DNA from: Manduca sexta | Lineage: Eukaryota > Arthropoda > Insecta > Lepidoptera > Sphingidae | Direction: 5' to 3' | Assembly (NCBI RefSeq): GCF_014839805.1 | Contig: NC_051131.1 | Span: 10,652,913-10,716,912, forward strand | DNA length: 64,000 nt | In this document: positions 23,779 to 33,830 of the stretch, one piece after another | Position numbering within the stretch: position 1 is the stretch's first letter | Layout: the number at the start of each line of letters is the position of its first letter | The notes under the pieces: generated by a model | The model's database searches: none | Told to the model about the DNA's origin: nothing | Seen by the model: only the letters and a program-made list of their open reading frames with translations | Program-made: the position numbers and the translations under genes

Positions 23779-23844
23779 CCGCCTACGACGTAGCCCGTAG
23801 CGCTACGGAGCTACGGCCTGACGTAGTCACTATGTCGTAGGTGG
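23779..23844. repeat. Compound foldback with nested palindromes
   Basis: Outer arms CCGCCTACGACGTAG (23779-23793) and CTATGTCGTAGGTGG (23830-23844) pair at 13 of 15 positions. Inside is the perfect 14-bp palindrome CCGTAGCGCTACGG (23795-23808) followed by GCTACGGC. Repeated CTACG/CGTAG words resemble the ends of foldback elements. I cannot name the element. Confidence 0.6.
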
Positions 23845-24219
23845 ACTTGGAAATAAAAGAATGGCTAGGATGAATACCTACCGATTTTAATACATTATAC
23901 TGATGAATCGTCCCTACACATACAAGCATTTATTTATTAATTATTTATATACACAATGCAATAAACTTTCATTCTTCTTGGATTGACTTAACTGTCCTTA
24001 TTCCTAAATCAATTTCTTAACTATTCAAATAACATTGTATTATATTATTTAAATCTAAAGAAATTGATATATACCCGAGATGTTTTAACTTATGTTAACA
24101 CTTATTAATATTATATGTTTAGTACCTTAACAATAACAGTACATATGAAATCCGATCCAAATATAATTTATATCACAGAACTTATGCAAAGAAAGAACAA
24201 ACGCATGATAATGAAAAAT

Positions 24220-24600
24220 CGCCGAAATTCGACAATGACGCTGCAAGTAGCGATGACGTCGGCCCGGGAACAGGAAACGCTAACCCCGCTGAACTTGAAA
24301 ACGACTCGCGCGCAACTTTCCAACGGGATTTGTTGCGACTTGTTGTTGCTCTGTTTGTTGCCAAACTAAATTTGAGTTGCTAAACTAAAGTTGTGGATAT
24401 TTAAAGGGAACTTTTTCTCGGAGTCAACGGCCGAGCCGCTTAGACCGTCACCCAGTTTCAGAGTACCTACGGAGTTATGGCAGTTGTTCGCAAACTACTT
24501 GCTCCAACAGGCAGAGGGTTGCAGTCGGAAGGTCATGGCGTTAATTTGACCTTGCCTAGTTCACCACTGACCACACGACTGTCTTGCTCATAGTGTGTTG
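24220..24600. promoter_or_regulatory. Candidate regulatory block with paired AGGTCA sites
   Basis: Repeat-free and GC-raised. AAGGTCA (24529-24535) and TGACCTT (24547-24553) form an inverted pair with an 11-bp spacer. The second, read on the minus strand, is preceded by GC, giving a CAAGGTCA extended half-site of the FTZ-F1/ERR type. A TGACGTC word lies near 24254. A frame at 24115-24369 starts with ATG but has no recognisable domain. Confidence 0.3.
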
Positions 24601-24849
24601 ATTTATGATGGACGACATTATAAATTATGTTTGTTTTGATTTACGTTAGGGATAGGATTTTCGTTATATAGTATATTTCTGAGATGGACTAGTATGTGAA
24701 AGGAGCTGATGTCGCGAGGTTTAATTTTTATCTCTGCACCGGGTGAATGTATGAAAACCAAGTATTTTCCGTCCAACTATGTAAAAAAGTTATTTAATAT
24801 CGAAAATATGACGCGGTCAAGGCTTTGGTCAGCCATGATTATAGTTATA

Positions 24850-25157
24850 TAATAATAATAATAATATCGGTCCTGTATTATATATTGTCCTAATACTGGG
24901 CACGGGCTTTCTCTACCAATGAGAGGGATTAAGCCTTAATCCACCACGCTGGCATAGTGCAGCTTGGTAGACTTCACACACCTTCAACTTCTCAGGTATG
25001 CAGGTTTCCTTACGATATTTGCCTTTACCGTTAAGCAAACGATAATTCACAATTAATACATAATTTTAGAAAAGTCAGAGGCGTGTGCCCTTGTGATTTG
25101 AACCTGCGGACATTCGTCTCGGCAGTCCGTTCCACACCCAACCAGGCTATCGTCGCT
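24850..25157 (-). mobile_element. tRNA-derived SINE with ATT tail (family 2), near full length
   Basis: On the minus strand the tRNA-like head ends at 25157 ('AGCGACGATAGCCTGGTTGG') with a B box GGTTCAAATC. The body shares 'AGTCTACCAAGCTGCACTAT' and ends 'ATATATAATACAGGACCGAT', then (TTA)n at 24850-24867. Internal deletions relative to the copies at 43061 and 48471 mark it as older. No clear target-site duplication was found. Confidence 0.9.
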
Positions 25158-25499
25158 AATTATCACTTCTGCATTTATTGCTAGCCATAATACTTTCGCG
25201 GATTAATCATATTGTTTTAATACATCTCGAGTTCTCTGAGTACAAACTCTGTGATTGCGCATAAATTATTTATAAACCTTCGATATTACTACTGACACTA
25301 CCAACTAGTGTGCCATTTGTCAAGTACGTAACTATAAGAAACTTTATTTATAACTACATATTATAAATTCACAATTTAATAATACCGAATTTGATAACCG
25401 AATTGCTTTCTGAATTATTAATATTCTAATATATTCACTCGATAATAAATATAACGTCTAATCTACTGACTATGAAACAAACAAAATCAGAATAATCCA

Positions 25500-25800
25500 C
25501 GTCGATCGACTTAATTAAGGATGTTCACCGGCCGTCAAAGGTTTCAAACAAATTGGCCACGACAAAATAATTCGGCAGATAATAGCCATTTACAAAACCC
25601 GCTCAACCGCCTCCAGCCAGCACCTGACTAACAAAATTAATTACAGCCCAATAAGGAAATATTAACCGGCCGTTTAATAAGCCATCCTCGAAGATACGCC
25701 ACAATTAAATTGCGGGGGTCTCTCATTTACAAACAATAATATATCAAAGCGATATTTTCAAGATGGCGCCATGCCGCAACGTCTATGCAACTGTGGAGAT
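25500..25800. promoter_or_regulatory. Candidate regulatory block with double GCCAT palindrome
   Basis: About 300 bp of repeat-free, GC-raised sequence with CCGGCCG words (about 25530 and 25668). The perfect palindrome ATGGCGCCAT (25763-25772) lies inside AAGATGGCGCC and places GCCAT, the core recognised by PHO/YY1-type zinc fingers (family knowledge), on both strands. Confidence 0.3.
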
Positions 25801-28800
25801 TAATGGATGCTAATGTCTTATTTTGTTCGACGTTAATGGAACCCTTATGGCAGAGGTCGCTGGTTCACTGAAGGTGAGTGTAATTCCAGGCGGTAAAGGT
25901 CATTTTGACTAAAACCATCATGTTGTAATCCGTAAAAAATAAAAATAAAATACTTTATTTATCACGTAGGCGAACAAAGTTGCACTTATGATACGTCAAA
26001 ACAAAGAATAAGAATAATTATTATTTCTAAACAACTATTAAAATTACTTATATAACTATGGACATTTTAAATTAGGGATAAAGTTTATACAAAAGACAAG
26101 GTACAAACCGAAGTAACCAGCTCGGGCTGGCAAGTAGGGGGAAATACTAGCAATATAATTTAATATATATATAAGAGAGACCATAGAGAGAAAGAGAGAC
26201 CATCGAAATTTTTCTATTTAATTTATTATAAGGATACGAATAAATAGTAATTAAAATATTTGCGGGATATTTAGTTAATAAAACTCAATCATTAAATTAT
26301 TTTTTGTCAGGATTCGGGAGTACTACCGACAGGTTTTAATATTAAAAAGATATAGTAAAGATAATAACTAAAAATATCAAAATGAAGATATGTTTATAAA
26401 ATCACAAATTAATATAATTTAATGTAATCATAATATGAAACGAAAAATATTTACCGCGTGTACCCGATTTATAACAAATTTTGAACTGATTATATTAATC
26501 TTCATACCTATACTCACTCTTCATAGTTTAAAGCCATTGTTTTCATAATAATACATTGTAATGCTTTAAATTTCGAGCTTAATTACTCTTTAAAAGTATT
26601 AATACCGATGCTATATTATATTGTTCAAGTGCTGGGTATGAGCATGGGCCCCGAGGTACATCTACGATCGAGAGATAATAAACCTTTTTGTTTAATTTAA
26701 GACCTTTGTTTAAAGTTTTAATAAACTAACTGGAAATCATAACACAAAAGGTCCATGACTTTACAAATACCAAGTAAATACAATAAAAACAAGCATTTTA
26801 TTTGCCTCGTAAACTGTACGACTAACTCCCGTAATTTCATTTTGCGATGTTTCTCATGAAAGCGCATCATGAACCTAAATTACGTTTACAAAAACCGCCC
26901 ATAACTATAGACGTGAATTACAAAATATTACAAGGAATTTCCAGTAGCCGTATCTGGAATCACAGGGAGCAAAACACGCCGCTGTATTTATGGTTATATG
27001 ACGGAAAAGTTTCCGAGCGTAGGAGCTAAAGCCATCGATTTTCAAAACTTTTTCATGGAAATAAACCTACTTTCGTTGTGTACACGGGCGTGGCTGTGTG
27101 CGCGACCCGTGTCACCCACACTGCCACGCTGGAGGTCACACGTTTTCAATGGATTAAAACAGAACATCGGCAGGAAACCTTTGCTTTAATGTGTTTGATT
27201 GACGTCAGTGTTTTCTTAAAGTTTTAAAGACAATATATTTTATAAAATAAAGAAAAACCAATTTAATAACAGTATTGATATTGTTACGCGCCATTGTCGC
27301 GTTCTGTAGCGCATTGAAAAAAACAAATATTTTATATAACAACAAATACCTGAAATAAAAAAATATTAAGCCCTCTAAAAAGAATAGAAAATAAAGAGTA
27401 CATTTTATGGGTTCGTTGCCTTGTTCAGTCACTTAGCTCGGGAACTTGTCCTTGGAGTTGTTTTCAAAATTATAAAATAATATTGTAGTAACATTATAGT
27501 GAACACTTTACATTCTCCTGTCTCCTGACACATCGCAAGACCATCGACCGTTTGTATCGAACCAACGCACACACACAAAGACATCGTACTTGTAATGGGT
27601 CCGCAAAGAAAACTTTTTAAAACTTTTCCAGCGAGGCAATATGGCTCGTGTTCTCAGTCGTTATGTTTTATTTAGGCACCGCTCGGCTGTCTCTCTCGCT
27701 TTCACGAATAAGTGTATTGTAATAAGCAGGTCAGATATATATTTCTCTGTTGCTCTCGTGCGGTGCGATACGGCTGCCTTGCCCGGGATACGAAGTAATT
27801 ATTTCTATTCTGTCATTGCCGTGTATTTTTTATGTGCTGTCGTCATTTCGTAGGTAGCGACAGGGCACTACATTGGCTCTATGTTTGCTAAATTAGTATG
27901 CACCTAACAATCTGTATTTGAAATTTCCCCAACTAAATGGTTTGGACACTCTGATCACATTTATAATATTTTGAATAACCGCGTAACGCGCTAAATAAAA
28001 TCTTTATACATCTGTGTTTGAAGTGTTCATATTTCGAAGGTATTTGTAGCACGTAAAACTATCTATTACAATAAATATTTAATGATTTTATCACAAAAAT
28101 AATATATATTATTATATATGTTATCGGCTTCATTATTATTAAGCGTCACATTTTTATATTTTTCTATGATAATTTAATTTATTAATACGAAAAATTATAA
28201 TCATTTTATCACTCAATAAAATAGATAAATAAAATATAATATTACTAATAGAGCTCTGTGAAGCTTGAAAACAGTTTGGTGCCGAGCATCATACGCATAA
28301 CGAGTGCATTGTGGGTATATGTTTTCTACCATTTTCCCCTTTGCTGCAACGCTAATGAACTTTAATATTACTACTGACTTAAAAATAAAAATATAAAATT
28401 AGCTTACTCGTTTTACCTTGCTGCAGGATTGACCTCTTGTTTTATGATTTATTTGTCATGGACTTTTCTCGTTATCATTTCCACAAACTTATTTATATCA
28501 TCAACCTGCCTATTATCTAGTGACTGCGTCATCCAGCGCGTAAATTTAGTCTATTAAAGATTTTTTTTTAATCTTTATTTAATAATAAGGAGGGTTTGAT
28601 CTGTCATTGACACTTGAAAATCATTAATGGAATTCCGGTTAATCTCGAATTAGTGATTACGTATATCCTAAATTAATCTCACGTTAGACACATATATCCT
28701 TAATTAAATACTCTTTCTACTTTTAGTGCAATATTTTCTATATAAATTGAATAATATTGGAATGCTTTCTTTGTTCCCTGTTCTAGAAACTTGGTTTTAC

Positions 28801-30862
28801 CAAGATGAAATGTATTAATGTTACATTTTCCTACACATATCAGATACGATCGATAAGTCTATCACTTGGATATCATTCCCATACATTTATTTTGTTTTCT
28901 ATTAGCATTAAGGATTATATAAAGGCATCTTACTAAGGCCCCAGAGCTATTTTAATGAAATCCATAATTTTGCGAGTCACGTGTCATTACACTCCCGACA
29001 CTAAGTATTTTAATTGCCAAATTGAAAATCACATGAAATTTAAAGCATTGTGTTGGTAGTTGGCACTTATTTAATGGGTTAGGTATAGTTATAATACTGC
29101 AATGTTTCCTTAAATTAAATTAAGTATATTTTCAAAATAAACAGATATATAAGGCCATATTCGCATTTTTATCATTTATGCGTAGTGGTTATTTTTTTTT
29201 TATTTATTTGCCGTTTATAAATAAATGTATAAATTTAGAGTGGTACACAGAAAAATGTACAGGATGGTAAATAATGTAGATGCATCACGGTAACTTGATA
29301 TCATATATCAAGATAACTTTACGTTAGGTACAAAAAAATATAAATAACATATTGTAACTTTCCCATATCCAAATACAACTAGAGGCTTACTAAGACAATA
29401 TTAATAATTTAATATTAATATAAAATCTAACACCACAGTGGCCACATAAAAATAATTTTAAAAAATATATTCCAAATTCAAAATCACCATTCGATTCCTG
29501 GCAATCAAAACAAGATGTGCCTCATAGAACACTAGGAATTCGTGTTTTGGCGCATGCAGCGAAGTCATTCGAAGGCAGGAGGCAAGAATGCAGTCTCACG
29601 GTGCTCGTTTATCAAGATCGCCATCTGATTGGGGCGCGGCTCAGCTGCGTTTTATTGTCAAATTACATCGGGCCCGTTCAAATTTTAATTTATATTTTGT
29701 TCTGTATTCGAAAATTGAATTTTAGGTATGGTGGAGTGAACAGTTGGCACTTTTCTGGGTCTTTTGCTATTTTATCAGCTATATATACAAAATAAATCTA
29801 ACTGTAAAATCTGATATATGTGTTAATTTAAAAAACCTAGCCTTTTCTATTAAATATTTATTTTCATTTAAACGTGTGCACCGAAAACAATAATTCCAAA
29901 AACCGACAAGTTAGCCGCTCGTTTTTACACCAATTTCCGTTTAATCTTGCCCGCTCTAGGTTCCCTCTCATAATCAAATAGATATAGATATGAAATTACG
30001 AGAGGTCCGGGCTACCAGTGCTGTTCAAGTCGTAAATTACAAGGGCATTATTTTATGCGCACTCATTACATAGATTGTTCTAGAGGGTGGTAATATAAAC
30101 GCTGTTATGGATTTCCAAAGCCCCACGAAAGAATTGCCTCTTGTGATTTAAATCGCGCTGCGTTTTGATTGTTTTAGAAATTATGTTGGGAAAGTAATGT
30201 TTTATGACGTATTTTTCTTTAAGAGCTCGCTGATGAAACATCGAAAATAAGTTCAGAACAATACTTGGAAAGTAGAACGTTGCTAGGCAGGCTAGTGGAA
30301 ACTGGGTCCGTAATTAACACTTCGGCATATTCTAGATTAATTGTATTTATTCGTGTGTTTCTTAGAAAAATGTTTAAGATCGTTTTTGCTCTGACTACTT
30401 TGCTTTAATAAATATAAACTATACCAATAAATCTATTCCAATGCCTTCGTCTGCACATGGCGATAGCAGCTTACCAACGGCTTTAAAATCATCTTCCTAA
30501 TACCTAAGCAATCTTTGGTGTGGTAGGTTAAAAAAAGTTTTTTTTTAAGCCATGACTATAATCTGTATAGTGACATTCCGTCTCTATCTAGAATCAATTA
30601 ACGCGAGGGGCGGCGGTGCCTGGTGCCTCCAGCTCGGACACGCTCGTCTGCATAGTTCCGATCTTATCAGCTCGCATTATACATAATTAGGCGCTATCAG
30701 AATGTCAGCATGCAAAACATTAAGGGGACATAGTTGTTTTTGTTTGTTAGTCAAATTGTTTGGTTTTTGGCACGGTGAACGTGCTCACACTAAACATTTA
30801 ATAGTTAATTTGTTATGATAAAAAAGAGCATCAAATATTTTTTCAAGTAAATAACTAGTTAT

Positions 30863-30968
30863 TGAAATAAAATTATTTTTCGGATTTTATCGCGGGAAAA
30901 TTATAATGTAAAAACCACGATAAAAGATGAAAAATTATTTTTATTTCAATGTCTAACATTCGCGTACA
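30863..30968 (-). repeat. Foldback element, 'ACGCGAATGTTAGACATT' family
   Basis: Two arms, 30863-30896 (TGAAATAAAATTATTTTTCG then GATTTTATCGCGGG) and 30915-30948 (CCACGATAAAAGATGAAAAA then TTATTTTTATTTCA), are near-perfect reverse complements around an 18-bp loop. The flanking 'ATGTCTAACATTCGCGTAC' (30949-30967) is the inverted form of the sequence that opens the repeats at 3001 and 4699. The hairpin structure suggests a non-autonomous foldback element. Confidence 0.7.
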
Positions 30969-31029
30969 AATAAGTAATCATTAAAGAACTGGATAGGTAC
31001 ATATACAAGCGTGTCTTATACATCAAATA

Positions 31030-31080
31030 CATAAATTTAATATTTTGCTGGCCAATATTACAAGGTTCTGTATTAAGTTT
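31030..31080 (-). repeat. Fragment of the 'ACATGAAAA' family repeat, inverted
   Basis: The minus strand reads 'AATACAGAACCTTGTAATATTG', split here as AATACAGAACC and TTGTAATATTGG, followed by CCAGCAAAAT. It parallels 'ATACATAGAACCTTGTAATA' at about 12032 in the same order. Diverged and short. Confidence 0.4.
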
Positions 31081-31459
31081 TTTAAAAACTTGATGTTTTT
31101 TTTTCTGTAAAAATTTCAAATATAATCGAAAGATAAATAAAGATACCAATACCTTCACGTTTTTTTAACTTTTACCAACATGACGATTGTTAATCACATT
31201 TATTCCATATAAGTAATTTAATTAACAAAGTCCCTTGCCATGTTAGCCAGTAATTTATATTATCATTATGGTTATCTCCAATATTCCTTTAATTCTCAAT
31301 AATATCTTTTTAAAAACCTTTTTAGACCACTTCTAGCAAATAAACATTTTTATCTTTACATTTTCCAAACACCACTTTGCCACATTGACTCACAACCACG
31401 CAAAAACGTAAACCGCAGTCTGCATTCTTAATATAAATATCAGCTTTAAAAAATCCAAA

Positions 31460-31620
31460 TCGCCATGTACGGTGCGGGCCGGATGTGGCGATCGGCAGCG
31501 CTTCCGGTGCACCAAACGCACCGGCTTCCGTTCAGCTCCACGCTCCACCTCGCCTCTTGTGGCAGATTCTATTTTGTTAAAGGATTTTGAGCTAAAAGCT
31601 TTACGATGTCCGCTTTGTTC
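31460..31620. promoter_or_regulatory. Small GC-rich island with a perfect dyad
   Basis: GC-rich, repeat-free patch with CCGGTGC (31504-31510), a 7-bp spacer, and GCACCGG (31518-31524). Two overlapping frames on opposite strands (65 and 96 codons) cover it, which reflects the base composition rather than a gene. Confidence 0.3.
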
Positions 31621-32037
31621 AGTTATAAAATTACTGTTGCTTTGTGTCGCTCGTGTTAAATTTACATAACATATGCTCACGCTTGTCCAGGGAGAGGTAG
31701 GCAGGCGTCTAGTGTAATAATTTCGTCGAATTATTCATCCAATGATATGATAGGGGAGGAGTTTACTTCCATACGGTGCCCAATTTTCAGTGTTATAAAA
31801 ATAAAGAATAAAAATACTCAATTTATTGTAACTAAAATGAAAGTCAAACCTTTATGGTTCAAAATCCATGTAGCGTGCGCCGTCTTTAGCCTAATCAGGA
31901 ATTGTACAATTAATATGCCTATATAAGATTAAAAAAAGCAGATAATATGCGAAACAAAAAGTAGAAAAAACAATTTAATCTTTATCTCCGATTAAAACGA
32001 AGAGAAACACACCTTCGTATAGTTAATTTAATATGTT

Positions 32038-32318
32038 TAAAATCATTAAACTGCCTCGTGGCGTAGTTGTATTGCATGTCCGGTACAATAGCGCTCTGAG
32101 GTCCTGGGTTCGAATCCCGGGTCGGGCAAAGGGATATTTGGTTTTTTCTGCTCAGTATCAGCCTGGAGTCTGGAATTTATGCCCGATATGGCGATAGGCT
32201 TGCCCCCCATCACATCATAGGACGGAACATACTTGGCGAAAAGTGGGTGCCTTAGTTGCGTTTCTCTGCATACCTTCGGGGATAAATGCGTGATGTTATG
32301 TTATGTAAAATCATTAAA
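32038..32318 (+). mobile_element. Full-length tRNA-headed SINE (family 1) with target-site duplications
   Basis: The SINE body is 32051-32305. A perfect 13-bp duplication, TAAAATCATTAAA, flanks it at 32038-32050 and 32306-32318. The pol III A box TGGCGTAGTTG (32059-32069) and B box GGTTCGAATCC (32107-32117) are intact. The body reads 'GGCAAAGGGATATTTGG', 'GCCCGATATGGCGATAGGC', 'TACCTTCGGGGATAAATGCG' and the 3' end is a short TGATGTTATGTTATG tail. Intact promoter boxes and an undiverged duplication indicate a recent insertion by target-primed reverse transcription. Confidence 0.95.
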
Positions 32319-33452
32319 TCCATGACCGTTTACTACTACTAACAATAACAAGACTCTTCAATATATCCAGAAATATTGTAAAACTTAAAATATATCGTTC
32401 CAAGAAGCTAATCACAGTATATCAAGTATGAAATCCGCGCCACTGCAGTATTGTCACGTGCTACTAGAACAAACCCAATAATGTTGCAACACTCTCGTTA
32501 CTGACAATGGTTTAGACCCGGACACGTTTCCAATGTATCCTCATTCTTATATTGTAAACTTTAAATATATTTTTTTGTTTCAAAATAGGAAATGTCGAAG
32601 CAGTTAATTGAAAGTCTTAATCAGCCTCTGATTTGAACACTCCCAAAGTAGTATATTTGTCTTTATTAAATTTCTGATTTCTGATATATTTTTTTATGTG
32701 AGAAATATAAATACAAAGACTTTAGACTAAAATATTTATGTCGGATTAACAAAATTGATTTGAACAATAATATAGTATAAAACGCGCTAATATCAGTTAC
32801 ATAGTTTTAGACAAAGCTCACAACTTCAAACATCCGCTTTAAAAGACGACGCGAGAAAACTCGGTGCTACTATTAATATATACTTTCCAGATATTTCCTC
32901 TAGTATATCAAATAATTGAAATAAATATTAGATATATTAACGACTTTTTTCATCAGTTTTAAATATTTTCCTCAAAAATCAAAGAATTGAAATAAATGTT
33001 ACGTACATTGACGACTTTTTCATCAGCGTATAATGCAGCTACCGTAACGAGAACATAAGTAGAGAACAATTTATTTTGTCGCTGTAAAAGCCGTGTCACG
33101 AAACAAGCGCACGGTAGCAGTTGCATAAATACTGACGGTAATTAGCATTCTTCGTGCAGCCTCGCCGCGAACCTTAATTTTTATTTCACGTGATTTCTAT
33201 CGCGTAACGAGGTACCTCGGTAAACGTTTATTTCTTTGTTGTGACGTGATGTGTTTTAATTTATTTAATTAAGTTTTACTACATATTTTATTTGCATTTC
33301 CATAAATAATTATAAATGCTATAAAAATTGTGTATACTTTTTTTCCTTAATAACTTAAACCACTTGAATCACAAATAACATAATTATAGGCCAAAAACTA
33401 TTTCGCGTGTCAACGATAAGTTTAACATTTCAATATCGTAATACAGCCATAA
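32319..33452. other. Gene-free AT-rich stretch with a short tandem duplication
   Basis: The two-unit tandem repeat at 32891-33030 is listed separately. No coding or RNA gene was recognised. The sequence runs without interruption into the duplicated block that begins at 33453. Confidence 0.55.
32891..33030 (+). repeat. Two-unit tandem repeat, about 72-bp unit
   Basis: Both units contain ATATTT(T)CCTC, then A-AATTGAAATAAAT-TTA and 'ACGACTTTTT(T)CATCAG'. Unit one is 32891-32962 and unit two 32963-33030. They have diverged by several substitutions. Confidence 0.7.
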
Positions 33453-33519
33453 TTCTCTTCACATGATAAATACGCACAAATTACAATAAAATTACGGAAC
33501 CGTAGCGACATTTGGCATC

Positions 33520-33830
33520 ACGCGCGTTGTGTAAGCCGTTCATTAAGCCGTGTTGACTAGCATGCGTGCGCCGCCCGCGCCTGGCACCGGCTATCGCGCC
33601 ACCATCGATGACTAATAAAACCCGCCCATGTTAAAACAACCGTAGACAACTTTTTTTATAACCCTGCGCGGACCACTTAAGGCGTCGGTGGACGTAAACG
33701 TAACTTGGTAGTGTTACGAAAGCGGCGAACGTAGCGGTGCAGTAAACATTTCCTTAGATAAGTAAGTTTAAGGTAGGTTTTCGCGTGATTTGATGTTAAA
33801 AGCGGTAGTGATAATCGCGACCACTTCTAG
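33520..33830. promoter_or_regulatory. GC-raised block with TATA-like word, possible regulatory element
   Basis: A CpG-rich segment (GCGTGCGCCGCCCGCGCC near 33564) is followed by a TTTTTTTATAA word (33651-33661). About 100 bp on, ATAAGTAAGTTT (about 33758-33769) would serve as a splice-donor-like GTAAGT. This arrangement could be a promoter with a short non-coding first exon on the plus strand, but no initiator or coding sequence supports it. The same block recurs at 40457-40770. Confidence 0.2.

Larger units (their letters stand above)
25801..32037. other. Gene-free stretch, mostly AT-rich
   Basis: No gene is supported. A GAGA-rich patch with two AGAGAGACCAT words is at 26172-26205. Less AT-rich, repeat-free patches lie at 26990-27190, 27640-27860, 29880-30140 and 30590-30730. 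A 70-codon ATG-started frame at 27641-27853 ends in a hydrophobic segment but shows no known domain. The foldback at 30863 and the island at 31460 are listed separately. Confidence 0.5.

Noticed and set aside
24850..24867. ATT microsatellites (also at 5650, 43061 and 48471)
   Set aside because: They are the tails of family-2 SINEs, not independent satellites.
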